DNA of 64,000 nucleotides from Paralichthys olivaceus (GCF_024713975.1 NC_091107.1:18715501-18779500); one strand, 5' to 3'; shown: positions 23,801-37,145, counted from the stretch's first letter. Translations and numbers: made by a program. Notes: a model not told the origin generated them from the sequence alone.

Positions 23801-26379
23801 AATTCTGACAGCTTTTCTGGGCGGGGGTCTTGGCGCTGGTTCCTCCAGACAGTGGAGGGACAAGGTGCCAAATGTGGTCATCTGCACTGCAGCCATTCTG
23901 GGTTTCGTCCTGTGTTCCTTTTTCTTCATATTTATGGCATCAGAAAGCATTCTGGTCACTTATGTAAGTGATAAACTAATTTTTTGGTGTCCTCCAGTTA
24001 AATTACTGTTTGAATGTTATATCTTGCTCAACTGCTGTAGTCCAGACAAAAATATCTGTCTATCCTTAATCCATCATAACCCCATTAACACCGCACTAGA
24101 ATTAAACAGCAACTTAAAAGTTTACGTTTTCCTTTAATTTGTTCTGATCAAATAGTTTTTTCAATTCACTGAACTTGTCCAGATAAGCTCAAGGTACGGT
24201 AGATAACATATGCATGTGATTTCTGAGGCTCTTTAAACAGGCATAGCATCTGGTCTGGCTATTTCACACAGTTCACGATCAATCATTGGTAAAAAAAATA
24301 TTGTAACAGGCTCATAAAGAATGTGTAATTATGGTAAAAAGTGCTGAACAAAAGAAGTTTTCAACGAAAAATCTAAATTCAGAAGCTGTAATAGGGCCTG
24401 CGCTTACGACTGTCTCTGCAAAATGCCTTCTGTAGTAGGACTGGGCGATATGACCTCAAATCAATATCACGATAATATAAAACTTCTACCTCGATCATGT
24501 TTAATGAAACCTTACCCCCCCACCGGATCGTGCTCTTGACATGTAAAGCGAGTACAGGTCAGCAGAGTGATGAGGAGGGTGGACATGCTGCAGTGTAGTA
24601 CAGTTCAAGGTACACGGGCCACCACTGCAAAATGAAAGTAGTGGAAAATAAACAGTTCGTGAATGCACGCATTGAGAAAGTATGACAATGTCAGTGTGAA
24701 AGATTTAGGTGGAAGGCATCTATTGGCAGAAATTGAATATAAAACAACTGTAGTGATGTTTTCACCAGTGTGTTTCATCTAAATTGTACAAATTATTTTT
24801 TTTCTTTACCCTAGAATGGCCCTTAATATTTAAATACTTTATATTTACATCAGGAGCGGGTCCTCTCTATGGTTTTCATGACAACTGAAGGCTGCATGTT
24901 TGGAAGGGGAGGGTGAGATGAGAGGTGTTCAGCTGCAACATGCAACTTCACCACTAGATGTCACTGAATTCTACACACTGAACCTCTAACCAAATTAACC
25001 GACATGAGGAAGATTAAGTCACTGAGAGGTTATAAATGTGGGTTTCAATACATTTTTGGTTAATTGCCCAGCCCTATTATATAGATTTTAGTAAGAGAAT
25101 ACTACTTTGAACAACTTGTGCTGAAAACTAACTATGGAAGTAGAAACCACACAAGCCTAGAGAGATGGAACACTGACATTTATCAAAATGCAAAGAATAC
25201 CTTCCTCCCATTTAATTTGACTTCATTCTCCACATTTCCTCTTTCAGTCTCAACTTTTTCACTTCATTTTCAAAATGCAAAAGGAAAAGAAAGAACCTTT
25301 TTTTTCCTGACCCTAACATTCTTCTGTGGTGAATGGAATACTGTGAGAGATTATTTGTTTTACATGCCACAAAACAAGTTGAAATGTTTAGGATAAAGTT
25401 AAACTAAATCAGAGGAAGATTTTCTTTTCCATTTCGAGGAAAGAATTGTCAAATAATTTAATAAATTAGGTCAAGATGTCAAGAGTAACGTCAACTCCTC
25501 TGGTCCTCCAAATCAAGTCAGAAAAGTTATAGAGAGCATCTCATCCTGGGAGTGTATGGTTAACCATACCTATATTTATTTATCCATTACCAGCTATTTC
25601 AGTTTGATTGAATGAAGTAGAAGTAGTTATGTCAGTATTTTGATTTATTCTTAAAAACTTAACTTTAGTCTTGAAATGTCAACTTTATTCCTGATATGCA
25701 AAATGAAAGAAACTTATTTCTCCTCTGATTAAGTTCAACTTAATTCGTGAATTGCTGATGACGAATTCGTCACAAACACTGATTATTGAAGAATTGATGA
25801 ATTTATAATTTACTCTGTGCTCTGAATGCCTCAGATATTCATTGGCTTGAGGGGGATATTCATAGTAGCCCTTCATTCCGTTGCTGCTGATATAACTCTG
25901 GTGAGTTTGATGGTGCATTTTGGAATACAAAATACACAACATTCTGCTGTGAGTTGACAGATTGTTGCTTTTTATCTCAGTATATTGTTGTTCCAACTCG
26001 GAGGGCCCTAGCTGTGGCTTTCATGTTCACATCCACAGTTCTCGGGGGAACCTCTGGAGGGTCTTCTATAATAGGAGTGGTGAGAAATAGTTCCACTTTC
26101 GCATAGTCTACTTCCTTATAACTGTACTGACACATCAATAATATCTCAACTGGACTAACCTGCTTTTTCTGTGCATCGCTGAGCATGAATGCTGTCTTCA
26201 CCTGTAGGTCTCTGATGCTATACGCAACTCTAACCCTCCAAGTGATGACTGGAGCTTCCTCAGTCTGAAGTACAGCCTCCTGATCTGTCCATGTGTCGCA
26301 GTACTGTCTGGAATCTTGTTCATAATAACCTCTTTCTACATCGTTGAGGACAAAAGGGCAGTTCAGGAATGGATTGATG
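20816..26379 (+). CDS. spns3: Spinster homolog 3-like MFS transporter (11 exons assigned; last exon uncertain)
   Basis: Member of the Spinster family of 12-TM major facilitator transporters; the substrate of Spns3 is not established. Exons are 20816-21011, 21125-21190, 22020-22156, 22572-22723, 23056-23122, 23211-23353, 23525-23677, 23780-23963, 25835-25900, 25981-26079 and 26208-26379, with consistent phases. Residues 1-40 are a soluble N-terminus and TM1 is about 43-65. Family landmarks are GVLPSIQTSF, FGYLGGRFNQK (101-110), GDWRWALR and a late loop with paired cysteines (PPCNNLPC). The protein departs from the Spinster consensus: DR after TM1 is DM (D60), the motif A Asp is Gly105, and GEASYST-like sequence is GDSAIST. 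Two ATGs stand in tandem at 20816; the first is used here. After 26379 the frame either splices to 30839-30930 (508 aa in total) or reads on to a stop at 26516 (523 aa). Synteny and the adjacent spns2 support the name. Confidence 0.88.
24436..25076. mobile_element. hAT-like non-autonomous element in spns3 intron 8
   Basis: Left end TAGGACTGGGCGAT and reverse-complemented right end TAGGGCTGGGCAAT form terminal inverted repeats. Flanking octamers ttctgtag (24428-24435) and ttatatag (25077-25084) agree at six of eight positions, fitting an aged 8 bp target duplication. The inner part has another common fish repeat phrase (accactagatgtcactgaat, 24950-24970), suggesting a composite. No transposase frame is present. 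Confidence 0.65.
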
Positions 26380-26739
26380 GTAAGGAGGACCTCTGGACAG
26401 CAAAGCATCACTTAATAATGACACAGTATCACTGGAGCTCAAAAATACAGCTCTGTACATTGAACCTCTCTGTGTATCTTTGGTTACATGCTAAATATTT
26501 TGAGACAACTAATTAGTTAAAACAAGATAGCATTCCTTGCATTCCTCATTCCCCTTATCTGCACACATGCACTAATAAGGTGCGGTTTGTTTAGTTTTCT
26601 GGAAACTCTGGAGTGTGTTTCTCAACTAGATCTGAGCTTAACATATGCCCCTCATTCTGATGGATTGATAAATGGCATATTAGCAGCTGCACCAACACAG
26701 GGACTTAGTTGGCATCACCTTCATCCATAAAAGATGGTT

Positions 26740-27010
26740 CCTCTTAACACAGTCTGATAAGATAATATAAACGTTTCTGATCCCACACCTGGGAGAGTCA
26801 CTTGTTACAGCAACACATAGAATGAGGTAGTTAAGAGAAAACATGAAAGTATCAAATAGAATAAAATAGGTAGTAAAATGGAAAAATAAAATCTAATTTA
26901 AATATATAAATACAATATGTACATCACATAAAGCTTTAACCAGAGATGGAAATATTATCTGGAGATAATTGTTCTTGGGTAAAGTGCAGTGGCACAGAAT
27001 GATTGCAACA
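26740..27010. repeat. Dispersed fish repeat (LINE/SINE tail type)
   Basis: A-rich block with aatagaataaaataggtagt, tatataaatacaatatgtac and aaagtgcagtggcacagaat, resembling a common fish repeat with an A-rich body. Named by resemblance; borders approximate. Confidence 0.45.
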
Positions 27011-27169
27011 GGATTACTGTTTTTGTACATATATATATATATTCAATGAAAATGGTTTGTAAATATTTCAGAATAGGAGGCACATATATGGTATAATTTA
27101 AATTGTACTTGTGATCTAGAAAGAAATCAAGCAATGTGACAAGGACATAAAAGAACATACTTAACATGC

Positions 27170-27174
<5 letters not shown>

Positions 27175-27204
<30 letters not shown>
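27175..27204. repeat. (TG)n microsatellite
   Basis: Pure TG dinucleotide run of about 30 bp. Confidence 0.95.
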
Positions 27205-27207
<3 letters not shown>

Positions 27208-27473
27208 TTACTAGAGAATTCCACACAGCAGAACCCTTTATCCGAGGTCCCCGGGAACAGAGCAAGACGTTAAATTAAAAACTGCTGATGTGGAGAAAAG
27301 GATGACCCTAACCCTAAACCTACCCACAAAGGATCCTGTTCTTATTACTTTACAGCTTTATGCTGATGCAGATAAAATGTTTAAATTTAAATGTCACCTA
27401 AAAGACATTTTTATTTATTTGTTCACTCATTGAAATCAAGTTCAGGGTGTGCAGCAAACAACACATTCTAAAC

Positions 27474-27620
27474 CAGTGGTTCTCAAACATTTTCTGACAT
27501 GCCCATCTTTGGAGTAAGAAAGATTTCCAGGCCCCCTGCCCCACAAAATTGAAACAGTTTAGTTATATGTTGTGCAAAATAAAAACTTCCATTACAACTG
27601 TTAATACCCTTTTTTTTGAC
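27474..27620. mobile_element. Truncated hAT-type element end
   Basis: The start ccagtggttctcaaacattt followed by ctgacatgcccatctttgga is the typical left end of a widespread vertebrate hAT group. The matching right end (tttgagaaccactg) was not found downstream, so only one end remains or the other end is too diverged. Confidence 0.5.
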
Positions 27621-29026
27621 ATTTTGTCACTAGATTGATCCATCGGACTGTGCTTAAAAATAAATATAACATATACATATACACATATTCAATGTGCAAT
27701 CACCTTTTTAGATCAATACCAATACAATTAAATATGTGCAAAGGAAAAACAACAAATACATATTTTTGACAACAAAGATGAACAAGTCAATTTGTGACCG
27801 CTCAATATTATCATAACCTGTTTTCTGCTGCACATCTTTTCAAAATAATAACAATAAAGCAATTGCAGGTATATATGAAGTCTCTTCATTTGAGAGGGCT
27901 CATGTCACTGTATTACAGTATTAGTGGTGTCTACTCTTGCATATTGCATTTTTTTGAGTTATATTAATATTTCTTTGCTGTAGCACAACATGTTTGTTTA
28001 CGTCGTACATTGATCTTATGGGCTTGCAGTCACTCTGCTCTGCGTATACTCATTTAAATACTACTGCCTCTACCATGTTTGCACCTGTTATCATTTACGC
28101 AATTATTTTTGTAGATCACCCGCGAAACGCTCATCAACCAAACGCTCACACTGTTTTCACTCTTTATTTGTGATCTTAGTAGATCAGGCCCTTACTGTAT
28201 TCAAATATGAACTCCTGTTGAGGGCTGTGAAGTATGGTTTAAAGTTAAATGCTTATGTTTTCTGTATGGAAAAGTTAATTTTTTAGGTGACTCATCACAA
28301 AGATAATGGGTTTGCATATATGCTGTAAGTATATTTACAGCAGAAGATGTTGACCGCTAGCTTTTGCAGGCATTAGCTTTGCCTCTAGAGAGCTGCTTTG
28401 CTGACACCAGGATTCAGAAATGATTGCATTCAGTGCTGAATGACTAGGATCCACTTGTTTTTCTTCTCTCAACGATTCTCCTGAACTTTGCTGACACTTT
28501 TCAATGCTCATGTGGCCAGTTCTCTTGCTCAGTCTAATTCATAAACCCTGGGCAGAATATGCTGAATTTGCCCAAGGATGCACATTACGGATCATCAGGT
28601 GAACTTCTTTGTCTATAACCGGCTCAGCCAGCATGCAGCTGCTGCCTCCTAATGACAACCTGAGGGACCCCAGGCTGGAGTTGAAGATGCAGGATGTAAA
28701 TATAAAATATTTAAATATAAAGGGCCCATTCTGGGTTAAAGAAAACAACTATTCACACAATTTAGATGAAACACACTAGTGAAAACATGATAAGAATTAT
28801 TTTGTAGTCAATTTCTGCCAATAGATCCACCCTCTCTCCTAAATCTCACACACTTAACATTCAACTGAACTTCCTCTCACAAACATGTATGATACAACTT
28901 ACATTTGTTCACACTCTGTCATGTCCTGCCATGACACAACTGTTTACCCCTGCTGCTTTATAAGTGTGGAGGATATGTCACACATCTGGGCGTATAGCAT
29001 AATGACTTTTGACATAATACATCCCA

Positions 29027-29088
29027 TTAACCCTAATCCTAACCCAACCCTACCCCTTACCATAACCCTATTCTAAACCCTAACCCTA
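29027..29088. repeat. Degenerate interstitial telomere-like (CCCTAA)n
   Basis: Several CCCTAA/CCCTAACC units with substitutions and length changes in about 60 bp. A smaller trace is at 27305-27325. Short interstitial telomeric repeats are common in fish. Confidence 0.7.
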
Positions 29089-30838
29089 GAATCAAGTCAT
29101 AATCCTCAAACCACCCTTTGAATTTGTGAGAACTTTCCTCCCAAAGTCAAAATGTGTTTACCCAAAATTGGCACATAAAAACTACACAAAGACAAGCACA
29201 CACATATACAAGCAGAGTCTCTGGCTGAGTATGTCTTACTCATGTTGAAGGTTTCCTCTGCAGCTCTCGACACTTTTTCTGTTGGGGTTATCTTTAGTTT
29301 GGGCCTGTTATCAAGCTTGCTGGGATTTGGAAGATCCACTGCGTGTGTGTGGGTGTGTGTCTGTGTAAAACCACAAGATGGCGTAGCTGTATCAGTGTGA
29401 GAAAGGCTACACCAAGGAGGCATCCAACTCAAGCAGACTGAAATCCAGTAGTTTTGGATGTTTGCACCAGCACGACTCCTAAATAACTCATTGAGCATCT
29501 CGTCATGAAACTGACATCGATGCCTCTTGCAGTGGTCCCTGTGATGCATTGCCATGTTAAACAACCATTTGAGTTTCTACCTTTGACACCTGTTCTGTTT
29601 CACATAACCCTAAGAGCTGATTGTGAGACTGCGACCCCTCCGCTGAGTTCATGGAACTTGGTGGAATCATTCATCATCTTGAACTTAGCTGCTCTTGTCA
29701 GACGCTAGACGATCACAGACCAGACAAACAGGACATATTTACATACCCAAAATGACAGCTGCTTGTCAGTCCGTCTGTAAACTCTTCAGATGGCTGCTGC
29801 AGAAATGTCTCGACATCACCTGGTAAATCCTAAACAGCTGCATGTCGTTGCGTGTCCCCATTGTTAAGTGCTAGAGTAAACCAAGCAGGGGGGTCAAAGG
29901 TCATTGCCCTCATTACATTCAGGTACAAGGTCATGGGATAATTGGGCTGCGTTGTCATCATATTATTGCTTAGTCTTGATAATTGCTGCAAAGAATGACA
30001 ACTTGACTCAAGTGGAATCTTTTTTTTTAAGAGGGGATGACATGCAGCAAAAGGCCCAGGCTGGATTTCCACCCAGGCAGCTGCGGTAAAGACTGTACCT
30101 GAGTGCGCCGGAGTGGAGCCATTTATCAGTACGCCGATTTGTGACATTTTTGACCAAAAATTTTCCATCAAGGAGCTGAAACTGTTGAACTTAACTTGAT
30201 GTTTACAGAAAGATGAATGCTGCACTCCAAGGGCATAAAGTCATTGTCATTTGTGTCGGAGTTTACTGGAATTTCCTTTTGTTTTATTTGTTCAGCCTCG
30301 AGTTGTCATTTTCCAGAAGTTGTGCGATTACTCTGTATGCCCAGGGAATATATTGGACAGCAGGACATGTATGTGGAATAACAAACAAGCACACACGCAC
30401 ACTAAAAGGTATGTGGAAAACATTCTAGAGGGAATGGTTCAACCTGCAATTAAAAACACAATGGTTATTGTGCACCATGTTTCTACGCACTTTATCTGCA
30501 TACCTCTCCGTTTCCCCTGTCGACCCTGGCTGCACAGGAAACTGTCACAATGGCTAATAAATTGTCCAGGCCAATCAATGACGGAGCCAGGAGCCAGGGG
30601 GAGAGCGGATACAGTCAGTGTTTACTCAGGGATGGGGCAGAATTTCAACCCTGAAAACAGCAAGGGTTTTGATATGGTTGAACAACATGCTGCTGCACAC
30701 AACATGGGAGTGGTCAACAATCAGAACGGCATCTTGATATTATAAATAACCGGGAAATGGCTGGTGTACATCGTACGTATTTACTGTAGGAGGAGACACA
30801 AGATTATCTACTTGACGCTATTCTCTCCCCTTCCACAG

Positions 30839-30930
30839 ATCAGCTGCAGAAAATTGATAAGAGGCGTCAGACCACATTTGTGGATGTGAAGTTGCACTCT
30901 CTCCTTATCGCCGGCAAACTGCTGCAGTGA
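30839..30930 (+). CDS. spns3: Candidate terminal coding exon of spns3
   Basis: A strong acceptor (ttctctccccttccacag) is followed by 91 bases that join in phase to the G left by exon 11, giving DQLQKIDKRRQTT and so on to LLQ and a TGA. With this exon the protein has 508 aa, close to human SPNS3 (512 aa). The implied intron is about 4.5 kb. A 30-codon open frame can occur by chance, and the sequence is not one I recognise, so this stays a candidate. Confidence 0.4.
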
Positions 30931-31978
30931 CATGACATCATATGGAGGCCTAAGAGCCCTTATCACCTGTCCTTATTTGGACAATTACATCATACAGACC
31001 GTCCTTGTCTCTGCACATCAGCTGTTGAGGACAAATCTATGTTCTCTGTTTAACTGTGAATATTCAGGGCAAAAACATGAGAAGTTGAGAATGTGACCTA
31101 GGAATTAAAAGGTTTATTATTTATATGCTGCAATGGGGTGTTCATGTTTTTTTATGTGAGGGGTGATACAAGCACAAATGAGATGAGTTGATTGGATTGT
31201 TGGGGGTGATAATACACACAGGCCCAGACACACATGCAAGTTGTTGGCTTTAATTAGTCTTTTGGTGATTGTGAATGGAAATACAAATACAGCAGATGAA
31301 GCAAAATGATGATTACTGGAAGAAACACAACACAATGTCCTGGTATAAAAAATGTGAATGACATAACATCATTATATATATTATGAAGATTATTGATAAA
31401 AAGCTGGTGAGAACAGTAATCAAGCTTTTTCTTACTGTTAAGTAAATAACTTTTGTTTGGAACACAGTATAAATGTGGACAGCAAAGGAAATGCAGCCAA
31501 ATCTGAGGTTTGCCCTATAATGGCATATGCACATTCTGGTCCTATGTATTTAGCATTCCTGCTCCAGAGGCTTGCTGTGGCCTCTGGGCTGCAGAGAGCT
31601 GATTTAAAGACACAGCCATGGCAATGGGGTAATTACAAAGACCCATGTAGCCTATAAATATGAGCAACAGAACCAGATCTGCAAATCAGTCGCAGCCACA
31701 CGGTAGCTCAAGTTTCTCCAGTTAGGCAGAGCTTGACGTGAGTTTTTCACTTGCGTGAAGAATGCAGTCGGAGGAAAATGATTCAAGCACACAGAGAGCC
31801 GAGTGATGATATCGAGGCAGACAGTAGAGTCGGGGCTGGTTTTACCTCCCAGACAGATCAACAGACAGACTGATGACCCAGGACCGAGGAGTCCAGCTTG
31901 GATGGAGCAGTCGAATAAATAATTAAACGAGCAGATAAAAGATGCCGTCTCTGCCCCTGAGCACTATATTAAGTTGAT

Positions 31979-32011
<33 letters not shown>

Positions 32012-35000
32012 TGCCTGCAGTCACAGCATAGCCCCCCAGATCAGACTTCTCTGAAGTGGAGACATCAGGCCAGATCTATTCAAATCTTCAGCTGCTCTGC
32101 CACTAGACATTCTGTTGCTTGAGTGGGGGGGGGGGGGGGGGTACTTACAGGCTACTGTCAGGCACAGACAGCCCAGAGGTCAGAAGGTCCCAGTGGATGA
32201 GCAAAGGTCGGGATGGCAGAGCCCACACCTTGAGATCGACTGAGGCCTAGACGGCTCCGACCCTAAAAACAAATGCATGTGGAGAGAGCCGTACTGGGGT
32301 GGTCCGGTGTGCCATCAGGCATCAGTGAAGCCATTGTGTGGAAATGTTTCAACTTGTTGATGGTAACAGCTTAGTCTTAAGAGGGTCTCTTGATGGGAAC
32401 ATCATCAGTATCACTCCATTGAAGGGGAGCTACTACAACCAGAATGAATTCCTATGAATGACTGACTGACCTATGTGAAATGAGTTAGATGCTTCATTGC
32501 CTGAGCACTGAGTCGACCATTTCTGCCAGTGGTATGAGCTGATGACATGGGTCAAACAGAAATGAACTAGAACATTTCTTATGCAAGAATACAATTGAAC
32601 TAAATAGTTTGAACTGGAATAGAGGCCAGAGAACTGAATACACAGTATGACAAAGCAATTACAAATTACTCCATTGTGATTATTGTTATTGTTGTCCTTT
32701 TTTGGTCAGAGGCAGGAAACCACACGACAAGACATTTAATGGTGGATTTGCTCTTCCAACTCATTAAGTCCACTTCCTGTCTTTGCCTGATAAACAAAAA
32801 TTGTGCATAAGGCTCCACCACAGCTTTTTAAGCTAAAATGCAAAGGGTAAAGGTGTAAGAGTTGTTAAAATATATTCCATACAGAGTGATAGTTGGACTT
32901 ATACTATATATAATGTACCACTGCTGCTTTTTTCTTTATTCTTTACCAAACATGGGGAAGTGGCCCGTTCACTCGCTCCTTCAGGACCTTTACCATAGCT
33001 TACATATTGTACTCAGAGAAACTGGGACACTTGGTCCCCGCTGCAGGAAAAGGAAATGTGTCTATTTAAGTGGATGTAAACTTGGCTGATTGAAGAAACA
33101 ATGGGGGAATCACAAGCTGATGTTTGATTAGAGAAAACAAAAATCCTTGATTGCTTTAATTGTTTGGAGCTTTGTTGATTTGTTTTAATGTAGATTCTCT
33201 TTATCTCCATGGTTGAAAATCAAAAAGATAGGGGATACCATAGATCACTGCATACATTAAAAACAACAACAATCAACAACAAAGACCAGAGCTGCAGGAA
33301 TAACTACATCACCTGAGTTCTGAAAATAGTGAGATAACAAAACCCCAGCAATTTTACATTAATTTAACAACCTTATTAAGTCAACAAAATACAACTTAAG
33401 CAAAGACTGAGATATTATTTCACCGTTTTTAACTCAAGAACTGACCTGAAAAGAGTCAGTGAAAGAAATTGATACATTTGCTCTAATCTGTTCAATTACT
33501 TCATAATGAATTACAGCCAAACCATGAAGAAGATAAATTGAAAACACTGTGGCTTCTTCATGGGAAAAGAGGTGACGTTTGCACCACCCACAAAGCTGAT
33601 AGACGCACGTGTCACTGGGACATTTAAACTTTGTTGGCAGAGACGAGTTAGAATGTGCAGAGTGTTATCGTCCTGAAGGGGACTGGGCTCGGCGATTAGC
33701 GGGTTATCTCCCATCCTGCACTGGAGGCTTGGCCCTGAGCTGAGACAGGAAGGAAGGCTGAGGCTGTGACTCAGAGCCTCCAGGCCACTATAGTACCATA
33801 ATGTGAGAGATAGGTCCAGGTCCACCAAGCTACCATGCAAGAAAAAAAACACCCAGGATCCCACAGACATGAGCAGCATATCAAGCACATCCCAAAGAAA
33901 GGGGAGGCTAGGCGGGGGCTCCAGAGAGGGAGACAGGAACAACTGTTTACTGGGGCTCCCTCCTAAGCCCTCCACATGAGACCACTGGCTGGTTTGGCCG
34001 GCTTCTCTTTTCCTGCATCCTGGATGTCAGACTGCAACATTACAAAAGCAGTTTGGCTGCTCCATGCATCATACTTTCCAGATTCAAACACAGCAGATTT
34101 TCAGACATCAAAGTTATTGGGGAGTAAGTACATAATTACTTTGAATTTAGCTCTGCAAAACAAATGCCTTGGAGGCTTTTGTGTGCAGTGGAACTTTTTC
34201 ATTTCAGTCTAAATGAAACAATACAGGTCAACTAAGTGCAGACCAATGCATTCATACCTCGGCTCTGATAGCCTTGCAATGCCAAACGCCTGCACGACAG
34301 AGCCAACCAGGCGGCCAGCCTTCTCCCTAGTTGATGCCAAGATTCAGCCTCCCTCTGCCTCTGCACATATCTTCCTTCTACCAGAAGTTGTTTAAGTTTT
34401 TTATTGGTTTGAATAAAAACAAAAGGCTTGATTTTCATTTCACTTTAAGAATATTAGCATATGGATTCATGCTTTTGTTTCACTGAGGAACAAGGCTTCA
34501 CCAGGATGTAATTAGGAGACTACACAAGAGCCTATTGGCCAGGGTCCCCTCTGGTTTTCAGCAAAATCAAACTAACCTTGTCTTGCTCTGCCTCCTCCGC
34601 ACGCCCACCTCTCTCACACACACTGAACTCTGTACTCACAACATCTCAGCTTTTCTTGCTCTGCCTCTTGTGATAGAATTCCATCCTCGGTTCTGAATGA
34701 AAAAATCCCCTTTACTTCCCCCCTCCCGTGACACAAAGTTGATCATATACACAGCACAATAATCTGACAATTAGCCAGGGATATTTCAACTCCTGACTGA
34801 ACACAGGTAGCTCAGAAGCATCCATCTGCATGCAGGACTGGAGCTTTCCAAGTCGTTCACAAACAGGTAATTTCCCTCCGTCATCTCACAACTCTGGTGC
34901 CAGCAAAGAACAAAGTCCCTGCAGTCATTAGAGGCTTTTCCATGTCTTCCTGCCATGGAGTGTAATGAAGCCAGGGACAGCGGCTGCTGCTGAAACTGTC

Positions 35001-36550
35001 TCTGCCAGCTACATTGTATTCATCTTTTCTTAACCAAACCAGATGATTTTGTTTCCTGGGCTTATTCTGTAACCACTGGGAATGCCACAGACAAACAGGG
35101 CCAATCGTAGGATTCATTCAGTTTTATTTTCCATTCACTGCTGTGCCCGGAACGGCTTGTTGTGATGAAAATGTTTTGTAAGAGATGGTTTACAAGTTTT
35201 CCAGCAATGTGACATTATTTGTCAGGGTAAGAAGTCAGGGGTCTAATAGGTCTTCTGTAGTGGTGAGTTTAACCTATTTAGGGCTGTTATCTTTGGTGTA
35301 GACATATCCCAAATGAGGGCAGTGCAGGAAACTCATCAGACTTAAATTAACAAGAAACAATTTGTTGGCATTTACCCTGAGACATTGTTTTAGGCAGATT
35401 ATTACAAAGTCATCGTAGTGATTCTACATTACTGTCCTATTTTTTCTATTGCACCTATATCCATGGAAGCTGCAAACCACAGAAATTTGGGGACCACGCC
35501 TCTGGGCTGTGGTGCTCTTGAATCACTCAAACGTGGAAATTTGCTTATTTTGCAGTACATATACTGGCAGTTGTGCAGCATGCAATGGTAATACTGTATC
35601 TTATTGTGAACAGATAAACAGAAAAGGTTTTTGCATTGTTGTCTTATACATGTATATGGCTCCCTCTCTTCTGTCACAGTAACATTATATTTGTGTACAG
35701 GGTGTAAAGCAGTGATAATCGCTTAGACGTAAAAGCGAATGTTGTAGTTGTTCCTGTTGTTATTATTGTACATTTAATGGCTCACTGCATTGATGGGGGC
35801 TTTGTTGAAATGAAATTTAATTTTACAAGCAATCACCACACATGATGATTACCGACCACGCACCTGACCAGATCAATTCATTCAGAAAAGCAATCTGATC
35901 ATCTCCAATTTGTTAGTTATTAATCATTTCCAGAGTCATGCACACACGAGTCACATGACCTGCCTGTTTCTACAGCCAGTACCTGAATGCATATCTGCCC
36001 ACACAGATATTTGACTTGCTTTCACATGAGGCTCTGTTTGTCATGATGCAATAGATTGAGAAGTTACATTCAACTTACAACTAGGCTGTCTTTAATCAGA
36101 AACTGTCAGTATGACATGGTGCAGGGATAAATCAAGAAGAATAACTTTACATTTCAGATTCACGGAGAGAGAAATAACATTATCCCCAAGAGAAGACAAT
36201 TTGGGACCCTTTACTAAAAATACATATAGGGCACACAACCATGGGGTTTTAGCTTCATCTCTAAATGTGACACATTACAGTGACCTGCATTCAGTATGGA
36301 AATGACATTTCAGCAGTCAGCAGCAGTCATTTGCTCCCTCATAAATATGATGGATGGAGGATAGATAAATAAATAAATAAATAAATGAATAAATAAAAGT
36401 CACACCCACCCACGCATCTCTCCACCAGAGTCAGGCTCCTTAGAAATAACAGAGAGAATCAGGTGCGGCTCCATCATAGGCTGCAGGCTCGTTGAGGGGA
36501 GGGGTTTTTACAGCCAGGTCACGCCCCCCTGCACTGGAGAACTTGGTCCT
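30931..36550. other. Spacer between spns3 and spns2
   Basis: No gene recognised. It contains a (CT)n run (31979-32009), a run of 17 G (32125-32141) and an (AAAT)n run (36365-36397). The longest open frame (33511-33975, minus) has no homologue I recognise and no splice or codon signals. Upstream regulatory elements of spns2 may lie here but none can be named. Confidence 0.4.
31979..32009. repeat. (CT)n microsatellite
   Basis: Pure CT dinucleotide run. Confidence 0.9.
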
Positions 36551-36674
<124 letters not shown>

Positions 36675-36913
36675 CAGGAGCGCTCAGTCCGTCCGTCAGC
36701 GCGCACTGCGAGACAAAATATGTTCCCGACCAGAGCGGCTCCTGAGCTCCAACACCTCACATTACAATTTCACTGCGACTGATCCACACACATCCACACA
36801 CACTCACACCATCTGAGCCCGGTCCTCTTCAACTGCTCTCCTCCACGCGCTCTCTCTGATTTTTGGTTTCATTCTTTGTAAATATTCCTGCGCTGGATCT
36901 TTCGTGCCAGAAG

Positions 36914-37145
36914 ATGTGCGTGGAGAGCGATGGATGCGAGATCGAGGGCTGCAGCAGTTCGGACGAGGTGCGCACGCTGTCGGGCAGCATGAGCCCGGCG
37001 CTCAAGTCCAACCCGGACCTTCACCCCTGCAGACCCGACCACAAATTCCGCGCAGCGCTGCTCAGATGCCGGTCACCGGCCGCCGCCGCCGGGATCCTCA
37101 GCTTTGGGAACGTGCTGAATTACATGGATCGATACACTGTAGTCG
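36914..37145 (+). CDS. spns2: spns2 coding exon 1
   Basis: 232 bp ending GTAGTCG before a GTAAGTGA donor. It carries the cytosolic N-terminus (residues 1-55) and the first membrane segment. It is GC-rich compared with its surroundings, with an Ala run (AAAAG) before TM1. Confidence 0.93.

Larger units (their letters stand above)
26517..30838 (+). other. spns3 last intron or 3' flank
   Basis: No convincing exon is seen. It holds repeats listed separately, a (TG)n run and telomere-like sequence. Open frames at 29106-29564 (minus) and 30251-30745 (plus) have no family resemblance. Confidence 0.4.

Noticed and set aside
29106..29564. 152-codon open frame on the minus strand
   Set aside because: Includes translated CA repeats (THTHTH) and no known domain; no exon signals.
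30251..30745. 164-codon open frame on the plus strand upstream of the candidate last spns3 exon
   Set aside because: No recognisable domain or conserved motif; not in a phase or splice setting that fits spns3.
33511..33975. 154-codon open frame on the minus strand
   Set aside because: Low-complexity Ser/Leu/Pro composition, no recognised domain, no splice context; likely chance in spacer DNA.
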